Shown here one piece after another: positions 1 through 10,293 of a DNA stretch of 44,282 nt. Location: positions 1 through 44,282 of the forward strand of contig JAIBDT010000017.1 of assembly GCA_024686085.1 (NCBI GenBank). The letters run 5' to 3'. How positions within the stretch are numbered: position 1 is the stretch's first letter; every line of letters starts with the position of its first letter. The translations under genes were made by a program, and so were the position numbers. The DNA is from Loktanella sp. Lineage in GTDB: Bacteria > Pseudomonadota > Alphaproteobacteria > Rhodobacterales > Rhodobacteraceae. Below the pieces are notes generated by a model. That model was not told where the DNA came from, made no database searches, and saw only the letters and a list, made by a program, of their open reading frames with translations.

Positions 1-1113
1 GCCGAAGACGCCAAAACGGCGGCAGGCGAAATGGACGGCCCGCTTTGGGTTGTCAAAGCCCAAATCCACGCAGGTGGCCGCGGCAAAGGCAAATTCAAAG
101 AAGCCGACGCTGGCGAAGCTGGCGGTGTGCGCCTTGCGAAATCCGTTGAGGAAGCCGCACAAGAAGCCAAGAAGATGTTGGGTCGCACGCTTGTTACCCA
201 CCAGACTGGCCCAGCGGGCAAAGTCGTCAACCGCATCTACATCGAAGACGGTTCGGGCATTGAAACAGAAATGTATCTGGCCCTGCTTGTTGACCGTCAG
301 ACCAGCCGTATCGGTTTTGTTGTCTCCACCGAGGGTGGCATGGACATCGAAGAAGTGGCCGAAAACACACCTGAGAAAATCCTGAACTTCACCGTTGATC
401 CCGCGACTGGCTATCAAGCCTTCCACGGTCGCCGTGTTGCCTTTGCCTTGGGTCTTGTTGGCCCGCAAGTAAAGCAGTGCGTTCAACTGATGGGCCAGCT
501 GTACAAAGCCTTCACCGAAAAAGACATGGAGATGCTGGAAATCAACCCGCTGATCGTGACTGACAAGGGTGATCTGAAGGTGCTTGACGCGAAAGTCGCA
601 TTTGATGGCAACGCGATCTACCGCCACGCCGATATCGCCGCCTTGCGCGATGAGACGGAAGAAGATCCAAAAGAACTGGCAGCCTCCAAGTTCGACCTGA
701 ACTACATCGCGCTTGACGGTGAAATCGGCTGCATGGTGAACGGTGCGGGTTTGGCGATGGCCACGATGGATATCATCAAACTTTACGGTGCCGAGCCTGC
801 AAACTTCCTCGACGTGGGTGGCGGTGCGACCAAAGAGAAAGTGACCGAAGCGTTCAAGATCATTACATCCGACCCGCAGGTCAAAGGTATCTTGGTTAAC
901 ATCTTTGGTGGCATCATGCGCTGTGACGTGATCGCAGAGGGCGTTGTTGCCGCGGTGAAAGAAGTCGGCCTGAAAGTGCCGTTGGTTGTCCGTCTTGAAG
1001 GCACGAATGTAGCCGAAGGCAAAGCAATCATTAACAACTCCGGTCTCAACGTGATCGCGGCGGACGATCTGAAAGATGGCGCACAGAAAATTGTCGCCGC
1101 AGTAAAAGGGTAA
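1..1113 (+). CDS. sucC: Succinyl-CoA synthetase (ADP-forming) beta subunit, 5' end outside window
   Basis: This is the beta subunit of succinyl-CoA synthetase, which with SucD interconverts succinyl-CoA + ADP + Pi and succinate + ATP + CoA in the TCA cycle. The frame is open from base 1, and ten codons precede the first internal ATG at 31. The family is normally near 397 residues, so about 27 N-terminal residues lie upstream of the window; 370 codons are visible. The ATP-grasp part contains AGGRGKGKF and EINPLIV. The C-terminal ligase part contains GGGATKEKV and [10 protein letters not shown]. The stop is followed after 6 bases by the small lipoprotein gene and then sucD. No disabling change is seen. 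Confidence 0.97.
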   Translation, partial: AEDAKTAAGEMDGPLWVVKAQIHAGGRGKGKFKEADAGEAGGVRLAKSVEEAAQEAKKMLGRTLVTHQTGPAGKVVNRIYIEDGSGIETEMYLALLVDRQTSRIGFVVSTEGGMDIEEVAENTPEKILNFTVDPATGYQAFHGRRVAFALGLVGPQVKQCVQLMGQLYKAFTEKDMEMLEINPLIVTDKGDLKVLDAKVAFDGNAIYRHADIAALRDETEEDPKELAASKFDLNYIALDGEIGCMVNGAGLAMATMDIIKLYGAEPANFLDVGGGATKEKVTEAFKIITSDPQVKGILVNIFGGIMRCDVIAEGVVAAVKEVGLKVPLVVRLEGTNVAEGKAIINNSGLNVIAADDLKDGAQKIVAAVKG

Positions 1114-1119
1114 ATAGAG

Positions 1120-1389
1120 ATGACTAAAGTTACACTCATGATGACCATATGCGGCGTTCTGGCGACAGCGGCATGTTCCCAAACCGATGCGCCGATTGTT
1201 GTGCGCGGTGGCCCGCAAGTACAGGACCCAGCAGCTACTGCACCGGGTGGCAAATTAGCGGACGGCACAATGGCCACAACGACAACAGCTGTCATCATCG
1301 ACGATAGCGCAATGGTGTCTGGTACAGTTGGCGCGGGCACACCTGCGTTGGCCCAAACCTCCACCAGCATCTTCGAGTTTATCCGCTAA
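1120..1389 (+). CDS. Small putative lipoprotein between sucC and sucD
   Basis: An 89-residue product that I do not recognise as a named family. The N-terminus is a short signal peptide ([19 protein letters not shown]) ending in a lipobox-like stretch with Cys19, so a lipid-anchored periplasmic product is likely. The mature part is rich in Ala, Thr, Val and Gly, with no enzyme motif. It starts 6 bases after sucC stops and is followed by a hairpin and sucD, so it should be on the suc transcript. The ribosome binding site is weak. It is co-directional and tightly packed, so I take it as a real gene, but function cannot be inferred. Confidence 0.7.
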   Translation: MTKVTLMMTICGVLATAACSQTDAPIVVRGGPQVQDPAATAPGGKLADGTMATTTTAVIIDDSAMVSGTVGAGTPALAQTSTSIFEFIR

Positions 1390-1422
1390 GGCACAACGCC
1401 CCACGCGCGAAGGCACACCAGT

Positions 1423-1442
1423 CGCACCATCAAAATGGTGCG
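1423..1442 (+). other. Intercistronic hairpin upstream of sucD
   Basis: Perfect 8-bp inverted repeat CGCACCAT / ATGGTGCG with a four-base loop (CAAA), in the 108-base gap between the lipoprotein gene and sucD. No T-run follows, so it is more likely an RNA-processing or stability element than a complete intrinsic terminator. Confidence 0.55.
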
Positions 1443-1497
1443 GCAACACCTGTATATACGGCGGCGACCCCCGCTATTACGCACTAAGGAGGCCCAT

Positions 1498-2379
1498 ATG
1501 GCCATTCTCGTAGACGAAAACACACGCGTCATCTGTCAGGGCCTTACAGGCTCGCAAGGCACGTTCCATTCCGAGCAGGCGATTGCATACGGAACCAAAA
1601 TGGTTGGCGGCGTGACCCCTGGTAAGGGCGGTCAAACGCACCTTGATCTGCCGATCTTCAACTCGGTCCACGAAGCGATGCACGTCACCCAAGCAAATGC
1701 ATCTGTGATCTATGTCCCGCCGCCCTTTGCAGCCGATTCCATTCTGGAAGCAATCGACGCGGAAATGGAACTCATCATCTGCATCACCGAAGGCATCCCT
1801 GTTCTGGACATGATGCGCGTGAAAAAGGCGCTTGAGGGCTCCAAGTCCCGCCTGATCGGCCCAAACTGCCCCGGTGTTATCACGCCTGACGCCTGCAAAA
1901 TCGGCATCATGCCCGGTCACATCCACAAGCGCGGCTCTGTCGGCGTTGTATCGCGTTCCGGCACGCTGACCTACGAAGCGGTCAAGCAGACAACCGATCT
2001 TGGCCTCGGCCAGTCCACAGCTGTTGGCATCGGCGGCGACCCGATCAAAGGCACAGAGCATATCGACGTGCTCAACATGTTCCTTGATGACGACGAGACA
2101 CACTCGATGATCATGATCGGCGAAATCGGCGGGTCTGCCGAAGAAGAAGCGGCAGAATTCTTGGCTGACCAGCGCAAAAAAGGCCGCTGGAAACCAACCG
2201 CTGGCTTTATCGCTGGGCGCACTGCCCCTCCAGGCCGCCGTATGGGCCACGCTGGCGCGATTGTCGCTGGCGGCAAAGGCGACGCGGAAAGCAAGATTGA
2301 AGCGATGAAGTCCGCAGGGATCATCGTGGCAGACAGCCCCGCCACACTTGGCGAAGCTGTGCTCAAAGCGATTGGTTAA
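1498..2379 (+). CDS. sucD: Succinyl-CoA synthetase (ADP-forming) alpha subunit
   Basis: The 293-residue alpha subunit of succinyl-CoA synthetase carries the phosphohistidine and the CoA-binding Rossmann domain. The ATG at 1498 is chosen because AAGGAGG lies 6 bases before it and the protein then begins [15 protein letters not shown] as in the family; the frame is open further upstream to 1435, but that extension has no family counterpart. Visible motifs are [10 protein letters not shown] (CoA domain, about residues 15-24), GPNCPGVI, and [13 protein letters not shown] near the C-terminus with the phosphorylated His at about 251. It partners SucC, and a hairpin and sucA follow. Confidence 0.97.
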   Translation: MAILVDENTRVICQGLTGSQGTFHSEQAIAYGTKMVGGVTPGKGGQTHLDLPIFNSVHEAMHVTQANASVIYVPPPFAADSILEAIDAEMELIICITEGIPVLDMMRVKKALEGSKSRLIGPNCPGVITPDACKIGIMPGHIHKRGSVGVVSRSGTLTYEAVKQTTDLGLGQSTAVGIGGDPIKGTEHIDVLNMFLDDDETHSMIMIGEIGGSAEEEAAEFLADQRKKGRWKPTAGFIAGRTAPPGRRMGHAGAIVAGGKGDAESKIEAMKSAGIIVADSPATLGEAVLKAIG

Positions 2380-2392
2380 CTTTTACAAATTA

Positions 2393-2417
2393 GGAGTCAG
2401 CGGCCACCGCTGGCTCC
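2393..2417 (+). terminator. Hairpin between sucD and sucA (terminator or processing site)
   Basis: An 11-bp stem, GGAGTCAGCGG / CCGCTGGCTCC, with one G-U pair and a three-base loop, 13 bases after the sucD stop. ACTTTCTTT follows, which is a poor U-tract. It may partly terminate sucCD transcripts or set the ratio between sucCD and sucAB messages. Confidence 0.55.
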
Positions 2418-2468
2418 ACTTTCTTTGAAGACTCCCTTGTCCAGCCGTCATCCCGCTGAGGTCCAAAA

Positions 2469-5429
2469 ATGAACGATAACTCCCCCAACGACATCATGCA
2501 CGCGTCGTCCTTCTTGCAAGGACACAACGCCGAATACGTCGAGCAGCTTTATGCGCGCTACGCCGATAACCCCAACGCGGTTGACGAAAGCTGGCGGGAC
2601 TTTTTCAAATCCTTGGGCGATGCCCCTGCGGACGCCAAGGCAGAGGCCGCTGGTCCATCTTGGGGCCGCACCGATTGGCCGCCGGTTCCCAACGACGATC
2701 TGACAGCCGCACTTGACGGGCAGTGGCCTGCCGAACCAGCCGCCGCGGGTAAGAAAATTCAGGAAAAAGCCGCCGAAAAAGGTGTTGAGCTTTCCGAGGC
2801 CCAAGTCCGCCAAGCCGTTCTGGACAGTCTGCGCGCGCTGATGATCATCCGCGCATACCGTATCCGTGGGCACCTGATCGCCGATCTTGACCCGCTGGGC
2901 ATGCGCGATGTGAACGCGCATCCGGAACTGGACCCTGCCAACTACGGCTTTAGCGCCGCAGACATGGACCGCCCGATCTTTATCGACAACGTGCTTGGCC
3001 TTGAAGTGGCCACCATGAACCAGATCTTGGCGATCGTACGCCGCACCTATTGCGGCACATTTGCACTGCAATACATGCACATCTCGAACCCTGAAGAGGC
3101 CGGTTGGCTGAAAGAACGGATCGAGGGCTACGGCAAGGAAATTACCTTTACCCAAAACGGGCGCAAGGCGATCCTGAACTCCCTTGTGCAAGCCGAAGGG
3201 TTTGAGAAATTCCTGCACGTGAAATACATGGGCACCAAGCGGTTCGGCCTTGATGGCGGTGAAAGCCTGATCCCTGCGATGGAGCAGATCATCAAGCGCG
3301 GCGGCCAGTTGGGCCTTGAAGACGTAGTCATCGGCATGCCACACCGTGGGCGCCTTTCCGTGCTCGCGAACTTTATGCAAAAGCCCTATCGCGCGATCTT
3401 TAACGAATTTCAGGGTGGATCGTTCAAACCCGAGGACGTCGATGGCTCTGGCGATGTGAAATACCACCTTGGCGCGTCCTCTGACCGCCAGTTTGACGAA
3501 AACACCGTTCACTTGTCGCTGACCGCGAACCCGTCCCACCTAGAGGCGGTGAACCCCGTTGTCTTGGGCAAGGTCCGCGCCAAGCAAGACCAGAAAAACG
3601 ACGTTGACCGCACGAAGGTCATGGCGATCCTGCTGCACGGCGATGCGGCCTTTGCGGGCCAAGGCGTTGTGGCCGAAGGCTTCGCGCTGTCTGGCCTGAA
3701 GGGTCACAAAACCGGCGGCACAATGCATATCGTGGTCAACAACCAGATCGGCTTTACCACAGCGCCGCACTTTAGCCGCTCGTCCCCATACCCCACCGAC
3801 AACGCGCTTGTCGTCGAGGCCCCGATTTTCCACGTGAACGGGGACGATCCAGAGGCCGTTGTGCACGCGGCACGCGTCGCCACCGAATTCCGCCAGAAGT
3901 TCCACAAAGACGTGGTTCTGGACATTATTTGTTACCGCCGCTTTGGTCACAATGAAGGCGACGAGCCGATGTTCACCAACCCGTTGATGTACAAAAAGAT
4001 CAAAAAGCAAAAGACGACGCTGACGCTTTACACAGAGCGCCTGATCAAAGACGGGCTGATCCCCGAGGGCGAGATCGAAGACATGAAGGCCGCGTTCCAA
4101 GCGCACCTGAACGAAGAATTCGAGACAGGCAAAACCTACAAGCCGAACAAAGCCGACTGGCTGGACGGCAAGTGGTCGCACCTTGATCGCAACAAAGAAG
4201 ATTATCAGCGCGGTGCCACCGCGATTGATGAAAAGACGTTCACCGATGTTGGCAAGGCCCTGACAACCGCGCCCGAGAACTTTCCTTTGCACAAGACCAT
4301 CACCCGTTTGATGGAAGCTAAGGCTAAGATGTTCGAGACAGGCGAAGGGTTCGATTGGGCCACAGGCGAAGCATTGGCATTCGGATCGCTACAGACCGAA
4401 GGCTACCCTGTGCGCTTGTCAGGCCAAGACTGTACGCGCGGCACATTCAGCCACCGCCATTCAGGTCTGATCAACCAAGACACCGAAGAACGCTATTACC
4501 CGCTCAATCACATCCGCGAAGGGCAAGCGAACTACGAAGTCATCGACAGTATGTTGTCGGAATACGCGGTCTTGGGCTTTGAATACGGCTACTCACTTGC
4601 CGAACCAAATGCGCTGACATTGTGGGAAGCCCAGTTCGGCGATTTTGCGAACGGTGCGCAAATCATGTTCGACCAGTTCATCAGTTCCGGTGAAAGCAAA
4701 TGGTTGCGCATGTCGGGCCTCGTTTGCCTGCTGCCGCACGGCTATGAAGGCCAAGGGCCAGAGCACTCTAGCGCACGTCTGGAACGGTTCCTGACGATGT
4801 GTGGCGGTGATAACTGGATCGTGGCCAACTGCACGACACCGGCCAACTATTTCCACATCCTGCGTCGCCAGTTGCACCGCAGCTACCGCAAGCCGCTGAT
4901 CATGATGACGCCAAAATCCTTGCTGCGCCACAAGATGGCAGTGTCCAAAGCGGAAGAATTCCAAACCGGATCGTCTTTCCACCGCGTTTTGTGGGATGAT
5001 GCGCAGCACGGCAATTCGGACACCAAATTGGTGGCTGATGACAAGATCAAGCGGGTCGTGATGTGTTCGGGCAAGGTCTACTTTGATCTGCTGGAAGAAC
5101 GCGATGCGCGTGGCATCACGGACGTCTATCTGATGCGCTATGAACAGTTCTATCCGTTCCCTGCGCAATCCGCGCTGAACGAACTTGAGCGGTTCAAAAA
5201 CGCGGAGATGGTCTGGTGCCAAGAAGAGCCAAAGAACCAAGGCGCATGGTCGTTCATGGAGCCCAATATCGAATGGGTCCTGACACGTATCAAAGCCAAG
5301 CACACACGCCCAACCTATGCAGGTCGCGCCGCCGCGGCGTCGCCCGCGACAGGTCTGGCCAGCAAACATAAAGCCGAACAAGCAGCCCTCGTGAACGATG
5401 CGCTGACACTCGAAGGAGCGAAAAAATGA
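2469..5429 (+). CDS. sucA: 2-oxoglutarate dehydrogenase E1 component
   Basis: A 986-residue thiamine-diphosphate enzyme that decarboxylates 2-oxoglutarate and transfers succinyl to the lipoyl group of SucB. The N-terminal segment ([16 protein letters not shown]) is the usual docking region. The core has [23 protein letters not shown], the ThDP/Mg motif [10 protein letters not shown] at about residues 388-397, and [11 protein letters not shown]. The C-terminal transketolase-like part contains [10 protein letters not shown] and [14 protein letters not shown]. The start ATG at 2469 is preceded by TGAGG. The stop overlaps the sucB start by four bases (ATGA), indicating translational coupling. The length matches the family and no lesion is seen. 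Confidence 0.98.
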   Translation: MNDNSPNDIMHASSFLQGHNAEYVEQLYARYADNPNAVDESWRDFFKSLGDAPADAKAEAAGPSWGRTDWPPVPNDDLTAALDGQWPAEPAAAGKKIQEKAAEKGVELSEAQVRQAVLDSLRALMIIRAYRIRGHLIADLDPLGMRDVNAHPELDPANYGFSAADMDRPIFIDNVLGLEVATMNQILAIVRRTYCGTFALQYMHISNPEEAGWLKERIEGYGKEITFTQNGRKAILNSLVQAEGFEKFLHVKYMGTKRFGLDGGESLIPAMEQIIKRGGQLGLEDVVIGMPHRGRLSVLANFMQKPYRAIFNEFQGGSFKPEDVDGSGDVKYHLGASSDRQFDENTVHLSLTANPSHLEAVNPVVLGKVRAKQDQKNDVDRTKVMAILLHGDAAFAGQGVVAEGFALSGLKGHKTGGTMHIVVNNQIGFTTAPHFSRSSPYPTDNALVVEAPIFHVNGDDPEAVVHAARVATEFRQKFHKDVVLDIICYRRFGHNEGDEPMFTNPLMYKKIKKQKTTLTLYTERLIKDGLIPEGEIEDMKAAFQAHLNEEFETGKTYKPNKADWLDGKWSHLDRNKEDYQRGATAIDEKTFTDVGKALTTAPENFPLHKTITRLMEAKAKMFETGEGFDWATGEALAFGSLQTEGYPVRLSGQDCTRGTFSHRHSGLINQDTEERYYPLNHIREGQANYEVIDSMLSEYAVLGFEYGYSLAEPNALTLWEAQFGDFANGAQIMFDQFISSGESKWLRMSGLVCLLPHGYEGQGPEHSSARLERFLTMCGGDNWIVANCTTPANYFHILRRQLHRSYRKPLIMMTPKSLLRHKMAVSKAEEFQTGSSFHRVLWDDAQHGNSDTKLVADDKIKRVVMCSGKVYFDLLEERDARGITDVYLMRYEQFYPFPAQSALNELERFKNAEMVWCQEEPKNQGAWSFMEPNIEWVLTRIKAKHTRPTYAGRAAAASPATGLASKHKAEQAALVNDALTLEGAKK

Positions 5430-6625
5430 GCACTGAAGTCCGCGTCCCAACGCTAGGCGAATCCGTCACAGAGGCCACTGTTGCCACTTGGTTCAAGAAA
5501 CCCGGTGACACCGTCGCCGTTGACGAAATGCTGTGCGAGTTGGAAACCGATAAGGTGACCGTCGAGGTGCCAAGCCCGATCGCAGGCACATTGTCCGAAA
5601 TCGTGGCCGCCGAAGGTGAAACCGTTGGCGTTGACGCGCTATTGGCGCAGATTTCCGAAGGTGCGGGCGCAGCTGCAGCCCCCGCCGCCAAGGCAGAGGC
5701 ACCCAAACCAGACGCGACACCCGCCGCGGGTCCGGCCCCTGTTACCGCACGCACAGACGTCGAAAACGCCCCATCCGCGAACAAATTGATGGCAGAAAAC
5801 AACCTGTCAGACGTTGCGGGCACAGGCAAAGACGGCCGCGTGATGAAAGAGGACGTGCTCAAAGCGCTCAGCGGTGCAGCCCCCGCGCCCGCACCTGCCG
5901 CAGCGCCACGCGCCGCGTCAAACGATCCGCGAGAAGAGCGCGTCAAGATGACCCGCCTGCGCCAGACCATCGCCAAACGCCTGAAAGACAGCCAGAACAC
6001 CGCTGCCATGCTCACCACCTATAACGAGGTCGACATGACCGCCGTGATGGACCTGCGCAACGAATACAAAGACCTGTTCTTGAAAAAGCACGGCGTGAAA
6101 CTGGGCTTTATGTCCTTCTTCACCAAGGCCTGTATCCACGCCCTGAAAGAAGTCCCCGAAGTGAACGCCGAAATTGACGGCACGGACGTTGTTTACAAAA
6201 ACTTCGTCAACATGGGCATCGCGGCTGGCACGCCAACGGGCCTTGTTGTGCCCGTGCTAAATGACGCGGACCAGATGTCATTCGCAGGTATCGAAAAAGC
6301 GATCGCCGAAATGGGCGGCAAGGCCCGCGATGGCAAGCTGTCGATGGCCGACATGTCAGGCGGCACATTCACGATCTCGAACGGCGGCGTCTACGGCTCG
6401 CTCATGTCCTCGCCCATCCTGAACCCGCCACAGTCAGGCATCCTCGGTATGCACAAAATCCAAGACCGCCCGATGGCGATCAACGGCCAAGTTGTGATCC
6501 GCCCGATGATGTATCTGGCCCTCTCCTACGACCACCGAATTGTGGACGGCAAAGGCGCCGTGACCTTCCTCGTACGCGTCAAAGAAGCGCTCGAAGATCC
6601 ACGTCGGTTGTTGATGGACCTGTAA
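5426..6625 (+). CDS. sucB: 2-oxoglutarate dehydrogenase E2, dihydrolipoyl succinyltransferase
   Basis: The 399-residue core of the 2-oxoglutarate dehydrogenase complex takes succinyl from SucA and passes it to CoA. One lipoyl domain occupies residues 1-80, with the lipoylated Lys43 in ETDKVTVEV. An Ala/Pro linker follows, then an E1/E3-binding domain around residues 112-147 ([24 protein letters not shown]). The catalytic domain ends with the His motif [10 protein letters not shown]. The start overlaps the sucA stop (ATGA) and has GAAGGAG upstream. Its partner E3 is probably the lpd gene 1.3 kb downstream. Confidence 0.98.
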   Translation: MSTEVRVPTLGESVTEATVATWFKKPGDTVAVDEMLCELETDKVTVEVPSPIAGTLSEIVAAEGETVGVDALLAQISEGAGAAAAPAAKAEAPKPDATPAAGPAPVTARTDVENAPSANKLMAENNLSDVAGTGKDGRVMKEDVLKALSGAAPAPAPAAAPRAASNDPREERVKMTRLRQTIAKRLKDSQNTAAMLTTYNEVDMTAVMDLRNEYKDLFLKKHGVKLGFMSFFTKACIHALKEVPEVNAEIDGTDVVYKNFVNMGIAAGTPTGLVVPVLNDADQMSFAGIEKAIAEMGGKARDGKLSMADMSGGTFTISNGGVYGSLMSSPILNPPQSGILGMHKIQDRPMAINGQVVIRPMMYLALSYDHRIVDGKGAVTFLVRVKEALEDPRRLLMDL

Positions 6626-6650
6626 AGCGCGGCTTGGGTGTCAGCCTGAC

Positions 6651-7133
6651 ATGAAAATGATGTCTGCCTCCAAGGAAGACCAATCCAAGGCGAAACGGGC
6701 CGCGAGTTTGCTGCTGCCCGTTATGCTGCTTGGATTGGTCATTTCCATTGCCGGGTTAGGTATGTGGATCGGCATGCCGCAAGAATGGTCGTTTCGCATA
6801 AACATCACTTATGTTCTTGTTCTAATTGCTGCGACCCAAATTCACGGTCCCGCACTGGTTGTCGTATTTCGCAAGATATTTCACCCAAATGCTGTCGTGC
6901 AAAAGATCATGCATTTTCTTGCGGCATTCTTAAATGTCGTGCCGCTTGTCTTAATGATCGGCGTAGCTACAGTGACATTTTTTGACGACTACGAACCAAC
7001 TTTGGCAATATGCGCAACCATACTTGGGGGCCTGTATTTTTCTGCCGTCATTTATGGCTGTTTTCTAACGCGGAAAGACCCGTTCTATTGGGCATATTTT
7101 TCGAACGAAATGTCGAAAAAGAGAAGGCCATAG
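6651..7133 (+). CDS. Small multi-pass membrane protein, family not recognised
   Basis: A 160-residue protein with four hydrophobic stretches, at about residues 19-41 (LLLPVMLLGLVISIAG), 51-72, 88-107 and 118-137, so a four-helix inner-membrane protein is likely. The ends are charged (SKEDQSKAKR and SKKRRP). I see no catalytic motif and cannot name the family. It lies 25 bases after sucB and runs with the suc genes. The base use is more AT-rich than in sucAB, which suggests it is less conserved or was gained separately. The ATG at 6651 (MKMMSA) is used; ATG 6657 or 6660 is also possible. Confidence 0.7.
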   Translation: MKMMSASKEDQSKAKRAASLLLPVMLLGLVISIAGLGMWIGMPQEWSFRINITYVLVLIAATQIHGPALVVVFRKIFHPNAVVQKIMHFLAAFLNVVPLVLMIGVATVTFFDDYEPTLAICATILGGLYFSAVIYGCFLTRKDPFYWAYFSNEMSKKRRP

Positions 7134-7201
7134 CCTTGGTTAACTATCCCACCATCTTCACGTTTATCGCCCCCCCAATAGTTACCTTGTTCGGCCAAGG
7201 C
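7133..7201 (+). other. Nested inverted repeats in intercistronic gap
   Basis: Outer arms GCCTTGG (7133-7139) and CCAAGGC (7195-7201) enclose inner arms TAACTAT (7141-7147) and ATAGTTA (7178-7184). A competing short hairpin CCTTG / CAAGG (7185-7200) uses part of the same right arm. The 85-base gap between the two small membrane-protein genes could therefore fold in alternative ways. There is no terminal T-run. Confidence 0.4.
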
Positions 7202-7218
7202 GCCTACGGATCGGAGAT

Positions 7219-7497
7219 ATGAGGATGCTCTATCTCACCCTGATCGCAACCCTGACGCTCCTCCCCATCTTGGGCATCCTCGCCACGGTCACGTTCGATG
7301 AACTGGGTTGTCACGGCGGCACGGCGAATATGGGACAGGATGAGGTGGCTTGCATGATCAAAGGGATCAACTTTGGTGCAGTCTACGAGACCGTCGGGTC
7401 TATCGCGTTTTTTGCAATCATCGCAGCCCCCCTCAGCCTGCTTTGGGTTATCGGTGGCATCATCGTTTTCGTCCGCACAAAAAGGAAATCAGCATGA
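7219..7497 (+). CDS. Small two-helix membrane protein
   Basis: A 92-residue product with an N-terminal hydrophobic helix (residues 3-24), a short polar loop holding two Cys (CHGGTANMGQDEVACM), and a C-terminal helix at about residues 57-84 followed by the positive tail RTKRKSA. This predicts two membrane passes with the Cys-bearing loop outside. I do not recognise the family. GGAGAT lies just before the start. The stop overlaps the next ATG (ATGA at 7494-7497), so translation is coupled to the MAPEG gene. Role unknown. Confidence 0.75.
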   Translation: MRMLYLTLIATLTLLPILGILATVTFDELGCHGGTANMGQDEVACMIKGINFGAVYETVGSIAFFAIIAAPLSLLWVIGGIIVFVRTKRKSA

Positions 7498-7904
7498 CCC
7501 CCGAACTGACCGTCCTGACGCTTGCAGCCCTGTTGCAATGCCTTCAATTCGCGCTCATGGCCGTGCCTGCCAATTGGGAACTGGGCACAGGCAAGACCGC
7601 CTCTCCGCGTGATCTTGACCGTTTGGGCAAGCCGATGATCGAATTGCTGTCCGTCAAGACCGCCCGCCTTGCGCGCGCGATGAACAACCACTTTGAGGCG
7701 CTGATCCTGTTTGGCATTGCCATCACAGTGGTATCCCTGTCGGATCAGACCAACGCGATCACCACCGCTTGCGCGTGGACCTACCTTGGCGCGCGCATCC
7801 TATACATCCCTGCGTATTATTTCGGTTGGACCCCTTGGCGGTCCGCCATTTGGTTCGTAGGGTTCCTATCAACACTCGTCATTCTCATCACTGCACTGCT
7901 GTAA
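7494..7904 (+). CDS. MAPEG family membrane protein
   Basis: A 136-residue membrane protein of the MAPEG type (membrane-associated proteins in eicosanoid and glutathione metabolism). Features are an N-terminal helix (TVLTLAALLQCLQFALM), a polar stretch ending in RLARAMNNHFEALILF, which is the family hallmark (Arg/Asn-His-x-Glu), then helices at about 78-100 and 110-135. The frame is open upstream to 7350, but ATG 7494 is chosen because it overlaps the previous stop by four bases and has AAAGGAAA upstream. Bacterial members of this type are mostly uncharacterised, so glutathione chemistry should not be assumed. Confidence 0.88.
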   Translation: MTPELTVLTLAALLQCLQFALMAVPANWELGTGKTASPRDLDRLGKPMIELLSVKTARLARAMNNHFEALILFGIAITVVSLSDQTNAITTACAWTYLGARILYIPAYYFGWTPWRSAIWFVGFLSTLVILITALL

Positions 7905-7926
7905 CGCGGCAGTCGTCATTCATACC

Positions 7927-7943
7927 CGGGCCTGTCTGGCCCG
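7927..7943 (+). other. Hairpin upstream of lpd
   Basis: CGGGCC / GGCCCG with a five-base loop, in the 60-base gap before lpd and 10 bases before its TTAAGGAGA ribosome binding site. No T-run follows. It may be a processing or stability element. Confidence 0.4.
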
Positions 7944-7964
7944 AAACGCCTTAAGGAGACCCCA

Positions 7965-9353
7965 ATGTCCAGCTATGATGTCATCGTAATCGGTGCCGGC
8001 CCCGGCGGCTATGTATCTGCGATCCGCTGCGCCCAACTTGGCCTGAAAACCGCCATTGTCGAAGGTCGCGACACGCTTGGCGGCACCTGCCTGAACGTGG
8101 GCTGCATTCCGTCCAAGGCCCTGCTGCATGCAACAGAAATGCTGCACGAGGCCGAACATAACTTTGCCGAGATGGGCCTGAAGGGGAAAACACCTTCCGT
8201 CGATTGGAAGCAGATGTTGACGTACAAAGAAAACGTCGTGGGCCAGAACACGGGCGGCATCGAATTTCTAATGAAGAAGAACAAGATCGACTGGATCAAA
8301 GGCTGGGCCTCGATCCCTGCGGCTGGTCAGGTTAAGGTCGGTGACGACACCCACGACGCCAAACACATCATCGTGGCCTCAGGGTCCGAGCCTGCGTCGC
8401 TGCCCGGTGTTGAGGTCGACGAGAAAACCGTTGTGACCTCCACCGGTGCACTTGAGTTGGGCAAAATCCCCAAGACGATGGTTGTGATCGGCGCAGGCGT
8501 GATTGGCCTAGAGCTGGGATCGGTCTACGCCCGTCTGGGCGCGGATGTGACCGTTGTCGAATTCCTTGATGCGATCACCCCTGGCATGGACAAAGACATT
8601 GTGCGCGCTTTCAAACGGACGCTGGAAAAGCAGGGTCTTAAGTTCGTGATGGGCGCCGCCGTGCAAGGCACCGAGATCAAGAACAACAAGGCGACCGTGA
8701 CCTATAAACTGCGCAAGGATGATAGCGAACATACGCTGCAAGCTGACACCGTGCTGGTCGCCACAGGCCGCAAGCCATTCACTAAGGGTTTAGGTCTTGA
8801 GGATCTGGGCGTTGCGATTTCAGAGCGCGGCCAGATCAAAACCGACGATCATTACCGCACCAATGTTGCGGGCATCTACGCCATCGGTGACGCAATCGAC
8901 GGGCCGATGTTGGCGCATAAAGCCGAGGACGAAGGCATGGCCGTTGCCGAAGGCATCGCAGGCCAGCACCCGCATGTGAACTACGGCGTGATCCCGGGTG
9001 TGATCTACACGCACCCAGAAGTCGGCACCGTGGGCAAGACCGAAGACGCACTGAAGGCCGAAGGTCGCGCCTATAAAGTCGGCAAGTTCAGCTTTATGGG
9101 GAACGCGCGCGCCAAGGCGAACTTTGCGGGTGACGGCTTTGTCAAAATCATCGCCGACAAAGAAACCGACCGGATCTTGGGCGCGCATATCATCGGCCCA
9201 ATGGCGGGCGATTTGATCCATGAGATTTGCGTTGCGATGGAATTTGGTGCCGCCGCCGAAGACCTCGCGCGCACCTGCCACGCGCACCCGACTTATTCGG
9301 AAGCGGTCCGCGAAGCAGCGCTTGCTTGTGGTGACGGCGCAATCCACGCGTGA
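7965..9353 (+). CDS. lpd: Dihydrolipoyl dehydrogenase (E3)
   Basis: A 462-residue FAD/NAD disulfide oxidoreductase that reoxidises dihydrolipoamide on E2 proteins. FAD-binding [10 protein letters not shown] is at residues 10-19. The redox disulfide is Cys42/Cys47 in [13 protein letters not shown]. The NAD motif is [12 protein letters not shown], with a second FAD motif [12 protein letters not shown]. The catalytic dyad is His441/Glu446 in [16 protein letters not shown] precedes the ATG. Its position after sucAB makes it the likely E3 of the 2-oxoglutarate dehydrogenase complex, possibly shared with other complexes. The stop overlaps a GTG start of the next gene. Confidence 0.97.
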   Translation: MSSYDVIVIGAGPGGYVSAIRCAQLGLKTAIVEGRDTLGGTCLNVGCIPSKALLHATEMLHEAEHNFAEMGLKGKTPSVDWKQMLTYKENVVGQNTGGIEFLMKKNKIDWIKGWASIPAAGQVKVGDDTHDAKHIIVASGSEPASLPGVEVDEKTVVTSTGALELGKIPKTMVVIGAGVIGLELGSVYARLGADVTVVEFLDAITPGMDKDIVRAFKRTLEKQGLKFVMGAAVQGTEIKNNKATVTYKLRKDDSEHTLQADTVLVATGRKPFTKGLGLEDLGVAISERGQIKTDDHYRTNVAGIYAIGDAIDGPMLAHKAEDEGMAVAEGIAGQHPHVNYGVIPGVIYTHPEVGTVGKTEDALKAEGRAYKVGKFSFMGNARAKANFAGDGFVKIIADKETDRILGAHIIGPMAGDLIHEICVAMEFGAAAEDLARTCHAHPTYSEAVREAALACGDGAIHA

Positions 9354-9640
9354 CACCCGAAGTCGTGATATTACTGGTGAATGCCATTTTTTTGGCATTC
9401 GCCTACCTGTGGGTTTACCCCAACCTGACCGACAAAACGATCCAGCGCCTGATCCGCTATGATTTGATCATCAACGCCGCGGCATTGACCGTTGCGGGGC
9501 TATTGTTCTGGGGCAGCGGCACGGCGTTCCGCCTCGGCTTTTTCGACAGCAATTGGGCGGTGTTTTCGATTGTCACCATGGCAATCATGGAAATTCCGCT
9601 GTTCTTTTGGTTCGCCAAAAAGCACGACCTCGATATCTAG
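9350..9640 (+). CDS. Small membrane protein translationally coupled to lpd
   Basis: A 96-residue protein with three hydrophobic segments, at about residues 4-22 ([17 protein letters not shown]), 41-60 and 70-89. The GTG start at 9350 overlaps the lpd stop (GTGA). No other start is plausible without losing the first helix. The family is not recognised and no catalytic residues stand out. It is the last gene of the suc-lpd run; its stop overlaps, convergently, that of the gntR gene, leaving no room for a terminator between them. Confidence 0.8.
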   Translation: MTPEVVILLVNAIFLAFAYLWVYPNLTDKTIQRLIRYDLIINAAALTVAGLLFWGSGTAFRLGFFDSNWAVFSIVTMAIMEIPLFFWFAKKHDLDI

Positions 9641-10287
9641 CCCTTCAGCATCCGCAGACCTTGGGTCGCGTCACCGCGCACGGCCAAACGTAATCCCGGA
9701 TCATCGCCAGCCTTTAGCGCGGCAAGTATCAAACGGTGGTGGTGTGGCGGCTCTGTGCGGTTCAATCGGCCATAAAGGGCGGCCATCGTCGGCCCCAGTT
9801 GCAACCAGACCGTTTCGGTCATCGCCAGCATCGCAGGTGCCTGGGCGCGCAGATATAGCGTGCGGTGAAATTCCAGGTTCATCCGGATATAGCCCGATGC
9901 GTCATGACGGATCACCATCTGGCTGACGCCATTATTGATGGATTCAAGCCGCTCGATCAGCGCAAAATGCGCACGCGGCAGTGCACGGCTGGCAAGTTCG
10001 GGTTCCAGCAAGGCCCGCAGTGTCGCCAGTTCCTCAATCCGCTCGTTTGACAGCTCTGGGGTCGAGACGCGGCCAGAGGACGACAGGAACAACGCGCCCT
10101 CGGCCACCAAACGGCGCACGGCCTCGCGGGCTGGGGTCATTGAGACGCCAAAGTCCTTGCCGATCCCGCGCAGGGTCAGTGCCTGCCCCGGTCCCATTTC
10201 ACCGTGCATGATGCGCGTGCGCAGGGTGCGATACACCCGTTCGTGGGCAGCAGCGGAGGGATCTAAGGGGCGCGGTTGAATAATCAT
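9637..10287 (-). CDS. GntR family transcriptional regulator, FCD subfamily
   Basis: A 216-residue DNA-binding repressor or activator with an N-terminal winged helix (about residues 12-75; RTRIMHGEMGPGQALTLR, then GVSMTPAREAVRRL) and an all-helical FCD ligand domain (about 85-210). The FCD metal site is altered: Asn137 stands where Asp is usual before FH (His141), and a His cluster (PPHHHR) lies near residues 184-189. The effector is unknown. A perfect 12-bp palindrome 6 bases upstream of the start suggests autoregulation. It is 30 bases downstream of the metalloprotease gene and may share its transcript. Confidence 0.93.
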   Translation of the reverse strand: MIIQPRPLDPSAAAHERVYRTLRTRIMHGEMGPGQALTLRGIGKDFGVSMTPAREAVRRLVAEGALFLSSSGRVSTPELSNERIEELATLRALLEPELASRALPRAHFALIERLESINNGVSQMVIRHDASGYIRMNLEFHRTLYLRAQAPAMLAMTETVWLQLGPTMAALYGRLNRTEPPHHHRLILAALKAGDDPGLRLAVRGDATQGLRMLKG

Positions 10288-10293
10288 AGCTCT

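Noticed and set aside
1477..2250. Long open frame on the minus strand inside sucD
   Set aside because: It is an antisense shadow of sucD; codon pattern and family motifs belong to the plus strand.
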